A DNA stretch of 64,000 nucleotides from Alphaproteobacteria bacterium (GTDB lineage Bacteria; Pseudomonadota; Alphaproteobacteria; Micropepsales; Micropepsaceae), in the NCBI GenBank assembly GCA_024236055.1, contig JACKLF010000003.1, forward strand, positions 186,001-250,000. The letters are read 5' to 3'. The notes beneath the pieces were generated by a model, which ran no database searches, was not told the origin of the DNA, and saw only the letters and a program-made list of their open reading frames with translations. Made by a program: the position numbers and the translations under genes. Each line of letters begins with the position of its first letter. The stretch's first letter is position 1. Positions 1-7,782 of this stretch are shown here, one piece after another.

Positions 1-270
1 GTGATCTGGCGCGCCACCGGCAATCCCTATCTGGAGCGCGCGCTCAACACGCTGATGGTGCCGATGTTCGCGCACAAGACGCTGGAGCATGTCAGCCAGG
101 AGATTCGCCGCTGGCGGCTTTCGCATCATCGCGCATTGCTGGAACTGGTGGCCGGCCAGTCCGATGCCGATCCGCAGGAAGCGCTGTTGACGCATCTGCG
201 CATGTCCTTCACCGAGCCGGAACGCTATTCGACCCTGTCGGCGTCGCATGCGGCCAAGCCGGCAACCTGA
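1..270 (+). CDS. GntR-family regulator, C-terminal FCD domain (5' truncated by window)
   Basis: Only the last 89 codons are present; the reading frame is open to the window edge, so the N-terminal winged helix is not visible. The residues fit the end of an FCD ligand-binding domain: a helix with GNPYLERALNTL, then HRALLELVAG, then a DADPQEALLTHLRMS stretch where ligand or metal contacts usually lie. FadR-subfamily regulators of this kind normally control sugar-acid or organic-acid catabolism, which suits the genes that follow. Palindromes of the type bound by FCD regulators occur at 410-419 and 7663-7672. Family assignment is fairly safe; the ligand is unknown. Confidence 0.7.
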   Translation: MIWRATGNPYLERALNTLMVPMFAHKTLEHVSQEIRRWRLSHHRALLELVAGQSDADPQEALLTHLRMSFTEPERYSTLSASHAAKPAT

Positions 271-409
271 AAAAATTTAAATCCGCTCAAAGTGTCGCCG
301 GATTTCGCATTTGCGGAAAGAAAGAGGCGTTCAGACCGCGACAAGCGCGCCATCGGGGCAAGATGTCCGCTGGAAAAAGCGGTCCATGGCCAGTAAGCTG
401 TAGCGTATA

Positions 410-419
410 TTGTCTACAG
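410..419. promoter_or_regulatory. Candidate GntR/FCD operator upstream of ThuA gene
   Basis: TTGTCTACAG lies about 60 bases before the ThuA-gene start and fits the imperfect palindrome TNGTNTACNA typical of FCD-type GntR regulators. A related site, TAGTATACAA, is at 7663-7672. The link to the regulator at 1-270 is inference. The rest of 271-479 shows only an A/T-rich patch after the regulator stop. Confidence 0.35.
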
Positions 420-479
420 AGATGGGGCGTATCGAACCTCCACCTGTCACGACAGATTCAGGAAGAGGAACGCTGACCC

Positions 480-1373
480 ATGTTTTCTTTGAAGAGTGTT
501 TTGCCGTTGGCGGGCGCTGCCGTCATCGCGCTTGCCGCCTCCACCGCCACGGCTGAAACCGCCGCCGATTATTCGCAGTATGCCCAGTGGCCCGCGCCCA
601 AGTCCCAGGGCCAGAACGTCAACGGCATGCACATCTACCTGTTTGCCGGCCTCAAGAGCCACGGCCCGGGCGCGCATGACTATCCGCACTGGCTGGACAC
701 CTGGTCCAAGCTGCTGACCCAGCATGGCGCGGTCGTCGATGGCGGCCTGTCCTTCCCCAGCGCCGACAAGCTGGCCAAGGCTGATGTCGTGGTCATCTAC
801 AAGGGCGATGCCGGCTACATGACGCCCGAGCAGCGCGCGGACCTGCAGAACTACGTCAAGCGTGGCGGTGGCCTGGTCACCCTGCACGATTCGCTGTGCG
901 GCCCCGACCCGGCGGATTTCGCCTCGCTTGTGGGTGCCGGCAAGAAGCACGGCCAGACCAACTACACCTGGACCGCGACGCTGGACTACAACGTGGTCGA
1001 CAAGGACAATCCCATCATCAAGGGCATGCCGATGGAGGTCTATGACGAGGCCTTCTACAACATGACCTTCGCGCCCGAAGGCGTGCATCCCATCCTGACC
1101 GTCAAGATGCCCGATACGCCCAGCGCCGAACGTGGCGGCGGCGTGGGCAAGGTGGTGCCGCAGATGTGGACCTATGAGCACACCGCCAAGGGCGGCACCG
1201 CGCCGGCCCGCGCCTTTGTCTGGATGCAGGGCCACATGGTCGACAGCCTGGAGGATCCGGCGATCCGCACGGTGCTGATGCGCGGCATCGCCTGGGCCGG
1301 CAAGAAGCCCTATACCGAGCTGACGGACTATGTGCCGCCGCCGCCGCGCCAGCATTTGCCGCCGGGGCAGTAA
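480..1373 (+). CDS. Secreted ThuA-domain protein
   Basis: A 297-residue protein with a cleavable signal peptide (hydrophobic core to about residue 24, ending in STATA). The mature part is a ThuA-like, glutamine-amidotransferase-fold domain: an HIYLFAGLKSHGPG strand-loop near residue 44, DVVVIYKGDAG, and KRGGGLVTLHDSLCG around residues 128-142. ThuA-type proteins occur in sugar-utilisation clusters, but their reaction is largely unproven. The start is supported by a strong AGGAAGAGG ribosome site at 460-468. It is the first gene of a probable operon with the quinoprotein gene 86 bases downstream. The role here (handling an oxidised sugar in the periplasm) is inferred from neighbours. Confidence 0.75.
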   Translation: MFSLKSVLPLAGAAVIALAASTATAETAADYSQYAQWPAPKSQGQNVNGMHIYLFAGLKSHGPGAHDYPHWLDTWSKLLTQHGAVVDGGLSFPSADKLAKADVVVIYKGDAGYMTPEQRADLQNYVKRGGGLVTLHDSLCGPDPADFASLVGAGKKHGQTNYTWTATLDYNVVDKDNPIIKGMPMEVYDEAFYNMTFAPEGVHPILTVKMPDTPSAERGGGVGKVVPQMWTYEHTAKGGTAPARAFVWMQGHMVDSLEDPAIRTVLMRGIAWAGKKPYTELTDYVPPPPRQHLPPGQ

Positions 1374-1459
1374 ATCGAAACAACAGGGCGGGGGCGGCCA
1401 TCGCCGGGCGATGGCCGCCTTCGCGTTGAATATCCGTGAATATCGTGGGGAGTGGAGTG

Positions 1460-3343
1460 ATGATGAAATCGGTTTTGAAGGCGGCGAGCTGCATGGCGGC
1501 ACTGGCCCTGTTGGCAGGCGGCGCGCAGGCGGCCGATCCGCTGAAGGCGTCCACCGACTGGCAGACCTCCGGTCACGACCTGGGCGGCCAGCGCTATTCC
1601 CCGCTGACCCAGATCACCGCGGACAATGTCGACCAGCTCACCCCAGCCTGGAGCATTCACCTGACGCCTGAAGGCTACAAGGGCCGTCCGCGTCTGGCCG
1701 AGGCGATTCCGATCGTGGTCGGCAGCATGATGTATATTGCCTCGCCCTATGCCCAGATCCTGGCGGTGGACGCCACCACCGGCCGTCGCATCTGGACCTA
1801 TGATCTTCCCGACAATGACGACGCCACGCGGCGCGGCGTTGCCTATTGGCCCGGCGGCGAGGGCGCCCCGGCCTCAATCGTGTTCGGCTCGCGCCTGGGC
1901 CGGCTCTATTCGCTCAATGCCCGGACCGGCCAGCTCAATTCCGGCTTCGGCGAAAACGGCATCCTCAACATGAAGACGCCGGACGTGATGCCCGCGGACG
2001 GCAAGGCCTTCTACAACCTGCCGTCGCCGCCGATCATCTACAAGAACCTCATCATCACCGGCGCCGGCAATCCGGATGCGGCCCCCAACAAGGGGGCGCG
2101 CGGCGACACACGCGCCTGGGATGCGGCCACCGGCAAGCTGGTCTGGACCTTCCACACCGTGCCGCGCAAGGGCGAACCGGGCTATGACACCTGGGCGCCG
2201 GGCAGCGCCGAAGGCCGCTCGGGCGTCAATGTCTGGGGCTACATGACCGTCGATGCCGACCGCGGCATCCTCTACATGCCGCTGGGCGCGCCCAACAATG
2301 ACCGCGTCGGCGTCGACCGGGCCGGCGACAATCTCTATGGCACCTCGCTGGTGGCGGTGGATGCCAATACCGGCAAGTATCTGTGGCATTTTCAGGTCGT
2401 GCATCACGACATCTGGGACATCGACACCCAGGACCCGCCGGTGCTGATGGATGTGCACAAGGACGGCAAGACCATTCCCGCCGTTCTGACGGTCAACAAG
2501 AATGCGCTGGCCTTCATCCTGAACCGCGTCACCGGCGAGCCGATCTTCGGCGTCGAGGAACGCCCGGTGCCCAAGAGCAATGTGCCCGGCGAAATCACCT
2601 CGCCGACCCAGCCCTTCCCGGTCAAGCCGGAGCCGCTGTCGCAGAACCACGTCTCGCGCGACAATCTCTACAAGGGCGATCCGGAGCATCAGGCCTTCTG
2701 CGAGAAGCTGGTCGACGACAACCACATGGTGCTGGGCGGGCCGTTCCTGCCGCCGGGCTACAACCAGATCACCGTTTCGCCGCCCGGCACCCAGGGCGGG
2801 GTGAACTATTACGGCGGCAGCTTCGATCCCAAGAACCGCCTGTTCGTGGCCAATGTGAACAACCTGTTCCAGCCCAACCGCATCATCAAGAAGCCGGATG
2901 GCACCTTCGCCAACAATTACGGCGTGCTGCGCTTCTGGGATCCGGACAAGAAGCTGCCTTGCGGGCCCACGCCCTGGGGCCAGCTGGTGGCGGTGAATGT
3001 CGATACCGGCGAGATCGCCTGGCGCAAGACGCTGGGCGTGACCGAGAACCTGCCGGCCCAGTATCAGGATACCGGCCGGCCGGGCCTGGGCGGCACCATC
3101 CTGACCGCCAGCGGCCTGACCTTCGTGGGTGCGACCGACGATTTCCGCTTCCGCGCCTTCGAGACGGCGAACGGCAAGAAAGTCTGGGAAACCAGGCTGA
3201 AAGCCTCGGTGACCGCCACACCGGTGACCTATCTGGGCTCGGATGGCCGTCAATTCGTCACAGTGATGAACACCGGCGGTTCCCAGACCGGTTCCGTGGT
3301 GACGAACGACGAGGTCATCGCCTTCGCTTTGCCCAAAAAGTAG
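1460..3343 (+). CDS. Secreted PQQ-dependent (glucose-type) dehydrogenase
   Basis: A 627-residue eight-bladed quinoprotein. The ATG at 1460, just after GGGGAGTGG, is preferred over an upstream in-frame ATG at 1436 because the signal peptide (ending AGGAQA) then begins correctly. The mature protein opens with DWQTSGHDLGGQRYSPL, the typical first blade of PQQ dehydrogenases, and carries HHDIWDIDTQDPP at about residues 314-326, matching the active-site Asp region of membrane glucose dehydrogenase (Gcd). It ends in a blade with GGTILTASGLTFVGATDD. Unlike Gcd it lacks the five N-terminal membrane helices, so it should be free in the periplasm and need an electron acceptor; the cytochrome c gene 46 bases downstream is the obvious partner. 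Substrate unknown: an aldose or polyol is likely. No pqq biosynthesis genes are in the window. Confidence 0.85.
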   Translation: MMKSVLKAASCMAALALLAGGAQAADPLKASTDWQTSGHDLGGQRYSPLTQITADNVDQLTPAWSIHLTPEGYKGRPRLAEAIPIVVGSMMYIASPYAQILAVDATTGRRIWTYDLPDNDDATRRGVAYWPGGEGAPASIVFGSRLGRLYSLNARTGQLNSGFGENGILNMKTPDVMPADGKAFYNLPSPPIIYKNLIITGAGNPDAAPNKGARGDTRAWDAATGKLVWTFHTVPRKGEPGYDTWAPGSAEGRSGVNVWGYMTVDADRGILYMPLGAPNNDRVGVDRAGDNLYGTSLVAVDANTGKYLWHFQVVHHDIWDIDTQDPPVLMDVHKDGKTIPAVLTVNKNALAFILNRVTGEPIFGVEERPVPKSNVPGEITSPTQPFPVKPEPLSQNHVSRDNLYKGDPEHQAFCEKLVDDNHMVLGGPFLPPGYNQITVSPPGTQGGVNYYGGSFDPKNRLFVANVNNLFQPNRIIKKPDGTFANNYGVLRFWDPDKKLPCGPTPWGQLVAVNVDTGEIAWRKTLGVTENLPAQYQDTGRPGLGGTILTASGLTFVGATDDFRFRAFETANGKKVWETRLKASVTATPVTYLGSDGRQFVTVMNTGGSQTGSVVTNDEVIAFALPKK

Positions 3344-3389
3344 TGTATTGGAACCGTCTGAGGCGGGGCAGAAATAGAGAGAGTTGCAC

Positions 3390-3764
3390 GTGCGCAAGAT
3401 TTTTCTGGTCGGTTTGATCCTTTCTGTTCCGGCGTCGGCTGCGTGGGCCCAGGGTGACTATCCCAGCCTGCCGCCCGGCCCGGGTCGTGACGTGGCGGTG
3501 CGGGTCTGTTCGCAGTGCCATTCGCCGGAAATCGTGGCCAACCAACGCATGGACAAGGATGGCTGGAAGGCCCTGGTGGATCAGATGGCGAACAACGGCG
3601 CCAACGCCACCAACGAGGAATTCGAGACCGTCACCAACTATCTGGCGACCGTTTTCCCCGCTACGCCGGCGGCCGCGCCCGCGGCCCCGGCCGATGGGGC
3701 GGCACCCGCTCCGGGTGCTTCGGCCCAGACCAACGACGCCACCGGCACGGTCACGCCGCAGTAA
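3390..3764 (+). CDS. Small periplasmic c-type cytochrome
   Basis: A 124-residue protein with one haem site, CSQCH at residues 40-44, after a signal peptide ending ASAAWAQ. A GTG start at 3390 is chosen because GAGAGAG at 3377-3383 sits at correct spacing; a TTG two codons earlier is less likely. A Met near residue 63 (VDQM) could be the sixth haem ligand. The last 35 residues are Ala/Pro-rich and disordered. It follows the quinoprotein closely and is best read as its electron acceptor, passing electrons to a terminal oxidase. That partnership is inferred from position. Confidence 0.75.
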   Translation: MRKIFLVGLILSVPASAAWAQGDYPSLPPGPGRDVAVRVCSQCHSPEIVANQRMDKDGWKALVDQMANNGANATNEEFETVTNYLATVFPATPAAAPAAPADGAAPAPGASAQTNDATGTVTPQ

Positions 3765-3918
3765 TCCGCTGCGGCATTTTCCGGTTTCCGCCAGCGTCCA
3801 GCCGCGCTAAAACCCGCGCGGCGCCGCTGGTGCGCGCCCCATATTCTGCCAGCCCGGCCGCGGCCCCCGGCCCCGGATTCTCGCCGGGCTTTGCTCTGTA
3901 TCTTGGAAGGAAAAACAC

Positions 3919-4761
3919 ATGAAGCTGCTGCGCTATGGCCCCAAGGGTCAGGAAAAACCCGGCCTGCTGGATGCCGATGGCAAGATCCGCGACCTGTCGG
4001 GCGTGGTGAAGGACATCAACGGCGCGGTGCTGGCCGACCTGTCGGCGATCAGGGCCGTGAATATCGAGAGCCTGCCGGTCGTTGCCGACGGCGTGCGCCT
4101 GGCCGAGCCGGTCGCCAATGTCGGAAAGTTCATCTGCATCGGCCTGAACTATTCGGATCACGCCGCCGAATCGGGCATGCCCGAACCCAGCGAGCCGATC
4201 ACCTTCTTCAAGGCCACCAGCGCCATCATCGGCCCCAATGACGATGTCTATCTGCCGCCCACCTCCAAGAAGGGCGACTGGGAAGTCGAGCTGGGCATCG
4301 TGATCGGCAAGGAAGCCAAGTACGTCTCCAAGGACAAGGCGCTGGACTATGTCGCGGGCGCCTGCGTGGTGAACGACCTCAGCGAGCGCGAATTTCAGCT
4401 GGAACGCCTGGGCCAGTGGAACAAGGGCAAGGGCTGCGACACCTTCGGTCCCTTCGGCCCCTATCTGGTCACGCTGGACGAGGTTGGCGACCTGAACAAT
4501 CTGGGCCTGTGGCTGGACCTGAACGGCAAGCGCATGCAGACCGGCAACACCGCCTCGCTGATCTTCGATGTGCCCACCCTGGTGTCCTATGTCAGCCAGT
4601 TCATGAGCCTGCAGCCGGGCGACGTCATCTCCACCGGCACGCCGCCGGGCGTCGGCCTGGGCATGAAGCCGCCGGTCTTCCTGAAGGAAGGCGATGTGAT
4701 GGAGCTTGGCATCGACAAGCTGGGCAGCCAGAAGCAGACGGTCTACAGGACGAAAATTTAA
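3919..4761 (+). CDS. Fumarylacetoacetate-hydrolase-family enzyme, probable diketo-sugar-acid hydrolase
   Basis: 280 residues, full length for the bacterial FAH group. After an N-terminal cap, the catalytic domain begins at GKFICIGLNYSDHAAE; the metal ligands are visible as the two Glu of GDWEVELGIVIGK and the Asp of VVNDLSER, and the C-terminal STGTPPGVGLG loop is intact. Family members include 2,4-diketo-3-deoxy-L-fuconate and L-rhamnonate hydrolases, 2-keto-3-deoxy acid dehydratases and ureidoglycolate lyase. Beside a sugar-acid dehydratase and an SDR, the diketo-acid hydrolase role (giving pyruvate plus a hydroxy acid) fits best. A GGAAGGAAAA ribosome site precedes the ATG. It converges on the dehydratase gene, sharing a terminator. 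Confidence 0.75.
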   Translation: MKLLRYGPKGQEKPGLLDADGKIRDLSGVVKDINGAVLADLSAIRAVNIESLPVVADGVRLAEPVANVGKFICIGLNYSDHAAESGMPEPSEPITFFKATSAIIGPNDDVYLPPTSKKGDWEVELGIVIGKEAKYVSKDKALDYVAGACVVNDLSEREFQLERLGQWNKGKGCDTFGPFGPYLVTLDEVGDLNNLGLWLDLNGKRMQTGNTASLIFDVPTLVSYVSQFMSLQPGDVISTGTPPGVGLGMKPPVFLKEGDVMELGIDKLGSQKQTVYRTKI

Positions 4762-4767
4762 TCTTAT

Positions 4768-4816
4768 CCGGTTTCAGCTTTCTCCTGTGCGCTCACGCGC
4801 GCGCAGGGGAGGGGGC
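4768..4816. repeat. REP-like intergenic palindromic element, copy 1
   Basis: TCCGGTTTCAGCTT followed by CTCCTGTGCGC, a short loop, and GCGCAGGGGAG. Similar arrangements lie at 38870-38955 and 40971-41041; copy 3 shares the TCCGGTTTCAGCTT lead. All are in intergenic gaps after stop codons. Confidence 0.5.
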
Positions 4817-4837
4817 ACTGAGAGTGCTGCAAACAAA

Positions 4838-4872
4838 AACGGCGCCGGAGTGATCCGGCGCCGTTTCCTTTT
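4838..4872. terminator. Bidirectional Rho-independent terminator
   Basis: A perfect 11-bp stem, AACGGCGCCGG (4838-4848) with CCGGCGCCGTT (4855-4865) around a 6-base loop, flanked by A-rich sequence on the left and TCCTTTTCT on the right. It sits between the convergent FAH and dehydratase genes and should serve both. Confidence 0.8.
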
Positions 4873-4883
4873 CTCAAAAGGAT

Positions 4884-6683
4884 TTAGTGATTGTCGCGCG
4901 GGATGCCGAAGGTTTCATCGATCTTCTGGTACTTGACCGCATCCTCCAGCACCATGCCGGTACCCATCTGGCCGACGTGCTCGCGCTGGATTTCCTGCCA
5001 CGGCGTCTGGCTGGCCGGATACTTGTAGCCGCCCGCCGCCTCCAGCGCCTTGCGCCGTTCGGCCAGTTCCGCGTCGCTGATCAGCATGTTGCAGGTCCCT
5101 TTTTTCAGGTCGATGCGCAGCCGGTCGCCGGTCTTGAGCAGCGCCAGCGCGCCGCCCACGGCGGCTTCCGGCGAGGCATTCAGGATCGAGGGCGAACCGG
5201 AGGTGCCCGACTGGCGGCCATCGCCGATGCAGGGCAGGGCGTTTATGCCCGCTTTGAGCAGCGTGGCCGGCGGGCGCATGTTCACCACCTCGGCGGCGCC
5301 CGGATAGCCCACCGGGCCGCAGCCGCGGATCACCAGGATCGATTTTTCATCGGCGCCCAGCGCCGGATCGTCGATGCGGTGGTGATAATCTTCGGGCCCG
5401 TCGAACACGATCGCCTTGCCTTCAAAGGCTTCGGGGTCGTCGGGATTGGACAAATAGCGCGCGCGGAATTCGGGGCTGATCACGCTGGTCTTCATGATGG
5501 CGCTGTCGAACAGGTTGCCGCTCATCACGATGAAGCCGGCATCCTTTTTCATCGGCTTGTCGAAGGGCCAGATCACATGGGGCAGCAGCACCTCGCGGCC
5601 CTTGCAGTTCTCGCCCATGGTCTTGCCGTTGGCGGTCAGGGCGCCTTCCTTGATCAGGCCCTGTTCCATCAGGATGTTCACCACCGCGGGCACGCCGCCG
5701 GCATGGTGGAAATCCTCGCTCAGATATTCGCCGGCCGGCTGCAGGTTCACCAGCAGCGGCACCTTGTGGCCCACGGTCTGCCATTCCTGCAGCGGCACAT
5801 CCACGCCCATGTGGCGGGCGATGGCGCTGATATGGATGGGGGCGTTGGTCGACCCGCCGATGGCCGAATTGACCACGATGGCATTGTGGAACGCATCCTT
5901 GGTCATGATCTTCGACGGGCGCAGGTCCTCGTGCACCATTTCCACGATGCGCAGGCCGGTGGCATAGGCCATCTGGCCGCGTTCGCGATAGGGCGCGGGG
6001 ATCGAGGCGGAACCGGGAAGCTGCATGCCCAGTGCCTCGGCCAGGCTGTTCATGGTGCTGGCCGTGCCCATGGTGTTGCAGTAGCCCACGGACGGCGCGC
6101 TGGAGGCGACCAGGTCGACAAAGCCGGGATAGTCCAGCTCGCCGCGCGCCATCATCTCGCGCGCCTTCCACACGATGGTGCCCGATCCGGTGCGCTCGCC
6201 CCGGTGCCAGCCGTTCAGCATGGGGCCGACGGAAAAGGCGATGGCCGGAATGTCCAGCGTCGCCGCCGCCATCAGGCAGGCGGGCGTGGTCTTGTCGCAG
6301 CCGATGGTCAGCACCACGCCGTCGATGGGATAGCCGTAGAGCAGGTCGACCAGGCCCATATAGGCCAGGTTGCGGTCCAGCGCCGCGCCGGGGCGCTTGC
6401 CGGTTTCCTGGATGGGATGGACGGGGAATTCCATCACGATGCCGCCGGCCTCGCGGATGCCTTCGCGGATGCGCTTGGCCAGCTCGATATGGTGGCGGTT
6501 GCAAGGTGAAAGATCGCTGCCGGTCTGGGCGATGCCGATGATCGGCTTGCCGGACTGAAGCTCCTCGCGGGTCAGGCCGTAATTCAGGTAACGCTCCAGA
6601 TAGAGCGCGGTCATGTCGGGGTTGCCCGGATTGTCGAACCAGGCGCGGGAGCGGAGCGTTTTGTCGGATTTCTTCTGTGACAT
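4884..6683 (-). CDS. IlvD/Edd-family sugar-acid dehydratase (xylonate/arabonate/fuconate type)
   Basis: 599 residues counted from the ATG at 6683 (MSQKKSDKTLRSR); the frame stays open further upstream inside the neighbouring gene, but that part is not homologous. Three Cys for an iron-sulfur cluster can be placed: the Cys of SDLSPCNRHH, the GCDKTTPACLMAA motif, and VIRGCGPVGYPG. The SVGPMLNGWHRGERTGSG stretch separates the pentonate and fuconate dehydratases from dihydroxyacid dehydratase (IlvD). Expected reaction: aldonate to 2-keto-3-deoxyaldonate plus water in the cytoplasm. It is second in an operon, 29 bases after the SDR at 6713-7543. Exact substrate not determinable. Confidence 0.85.
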   Translation of the reverse strand: MSQKKSDKTLRSRAWFDNPGNPDMTALYLERYLNYGLTREELQSGKPIIGIAQTGSDLSPCNRHHIELAKRIREGIREAGGIVMEFPVHPIQETGKRPGAALDRNLAYMGLVDLLYGYPIDGVVLTIGCDKTTPACLMAAATLDIPAIAFSVGPMLNGWHRGERTGSGTIVWKAREMMARGELDYPGFVDLVASSAPSVGYCNTMGTASTMNSLAEALGMQLPGSASIPAPYRERGQMAYATGLRIVEMVHEDLRPSKIMTKDAFHNAIVVNSAIGGSTNAPIHISAIARHMGVDVPLQEWQTVGHKVPLLVNLQPAGEYLSEDFHHAGGVPAVVNILMEQGLIKEGALTANGKTMGENCKGREVLLPHVIWPFDKPMKKDAGFIVMSGNLFDSAIMKTSVISPEFRARYLSNPDDPEAFEGKAIVFDGPEDYHHRIDDPALGADEKSILVIRGCGPVGYPGAAEVVNMRPPATLLKAGINALPCIGDGRQSGTSGSPSILNASPEAAVGGALALLKTGDRLRIDLKKGTCNMLISDAELAERRKALEAAGGYKYPASQTPWQEIQREHVGQMGTGMVLEDAVKYQKIDETFGIPRDNH

Positions 6684-6712
6684 GGGTTTGTCTTCCTGAC
6701 GAGAAATTTGGG

Positions 6713-7543
6713 TCAGCCGGGGAACAGGGTCACGCCGCCATCGACGCGCAGCACCTGGCCGGACACAAAGCCCGACTGGCTGGAGGCGAGGAAGGCCACG
6801 GCATTGGCGATCTCGGCGGGCTTGGCGTAGCGCTCCAGCGAGACATTGTCGATCATGCTGGCATCGGTCTGGCGCGTGGCCAGGAAGCGGGCCGTGGTGG
6901 TGGGGCCGGGGCTGACGGCGTTCACACGCACGCCGTGGGGCCGCATTTCCAGCGCCAGGCAGCGGGTATAGTGAAGGATCGCCGCCTTGGTGCAGCCGTA
7001 AACGACTTCGGGCGACACGCCCAGATGGCCGTTCAGCGAGCCGAAATTGATCACCGCGCCCTTCTTGCGCTCGGCCATGCCGGGCACCACGCGGCGGCAC
7101 ATCAGCATGGTGCCGAAGAAGTTGCGGTCCATCACCGCATGGGCGTCTTCCAGGCTGATGTTCAGCGCGTCATTGGGGTTAGGCTTGCCGCCCTTGGCCG
7201 CGATGTCGCCGCCGGCGCAGTTGACCAGGATGTCGACCGGCCCCAGCGTGCTTTCCACGCGGGTGACCAGGGCATCGACCTGGTCGGGCTTGCTGATGTC
7301 GCCGGTGACCGCGACAACCTTGCCGGGGCCGCGCGCCGACAGTTCGCCGGCCAGCGCGGTCAGGCTTTCGCTTTCGCCGAATGCGGCGGGGGCGGCTTCA
7401 TCGATGTCGTGCAGCGCAACATTGGCGCCGCCGGCCAGCAGCGTCTCGACGATCATGCGGCCAAGACCGCGGCCGGAACCGGTTACCAGCGCCACCGCGC
7501 CGCCGAAATCGATCACCGGCGGCTGAATTCCTGTCGGGCTCAA
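6713..7543 (-). CDS. SDR oxidoreductase, probable 2-keto-3-deoxyaldonate dehydrogenase
   Basis: A 276-residue classical short-chain dehydrogenase. Visible are the cofactor loop TGSGRGLG near residue 21, NCAGG, the catalytic Ser in NFGSLNG, the YGCTK Tyr/Lys pair, and the SPGPTTT loop; it ends VDGGVTLFPG. It is the first gene of the leftward operon, directly before the dehydratase. The pairing of dehydratase, SDR and FAH hydrolase is that of the diketo-hydrolase route for L-fucose and L-rhamnose (C-4 or C-5 oxidation of the ketodeoxy acid). That role is inferred from context; a sugar dehydrogenase acting at the start of the route is the alternative. Confidence 0.75.
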   Translation of the reverse strand: MSPTGIQPPVIDFGGAVALVTGSGRGLGRMIVETLLAGGANVALHDIDEAAPAAFGESESLTALAGELSARGPGKVVAVTGDISKPDQVDALVTRVESTLGPVDILVNCAGGDIAAKGGKPNPNDALNISLEDAHAVMDRNFFGTMLMCRRVVPGMAERKKGAVINFGSLNGHLGVSPEVVYGCTKAAILHYTRCLALEMRPHGVRVNAVSPGPTTTARFLATRQTDASMIDNVSLERYAKPAEIANAVAFLASSQSGFVSGQVLRVDGGVTLFPG

Positions 7544-7640
7544 TTGTGGATACTCCAGTAGGCATGGCTGCTGCGGACGCAGAGCCCGTGATTGTTATCA
7601 GTTCGTCATGCAATCGGGCGGCTGTGAAGGGTCCGGTGCA

Positions 7641-7676
7641 TTGACTTGCTGGTGCCTGAATTTAGTATACAAGTCA
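7641..7676 (+). promoter_or_regulatory. Promoter with flanking inverted repeat and GntR-like operator
   Basis: TTGACT (7641-7646) and TAGTAT (7663-7668) are spaced 16 bases, a plausible sigma-70 promoter for the MFS transporter. A perfect 7-bp inverted repeat, TGACTTG (7642-7648) and CAAGTCA (7670-7676), brackets it, and TAGTATACAA (7663-7672) matches TNGTATACNA over the -10. The gap 7544-7782 is the divergent control region between the SDR/dehydratase operon and the transporter operon, so one repressor could govern both. Confidence 0.5.
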
Positions 7677-7782
7677 CAAGCCGATGTGAAGGGCTCCGCC
7701 TGTACGGGTGGGGGCGCTTCAGGCTACCCATGCCCCTAGATAAAACGGGCCAGGAAAACAGCATTAGAGGGGCGGGAGGATC

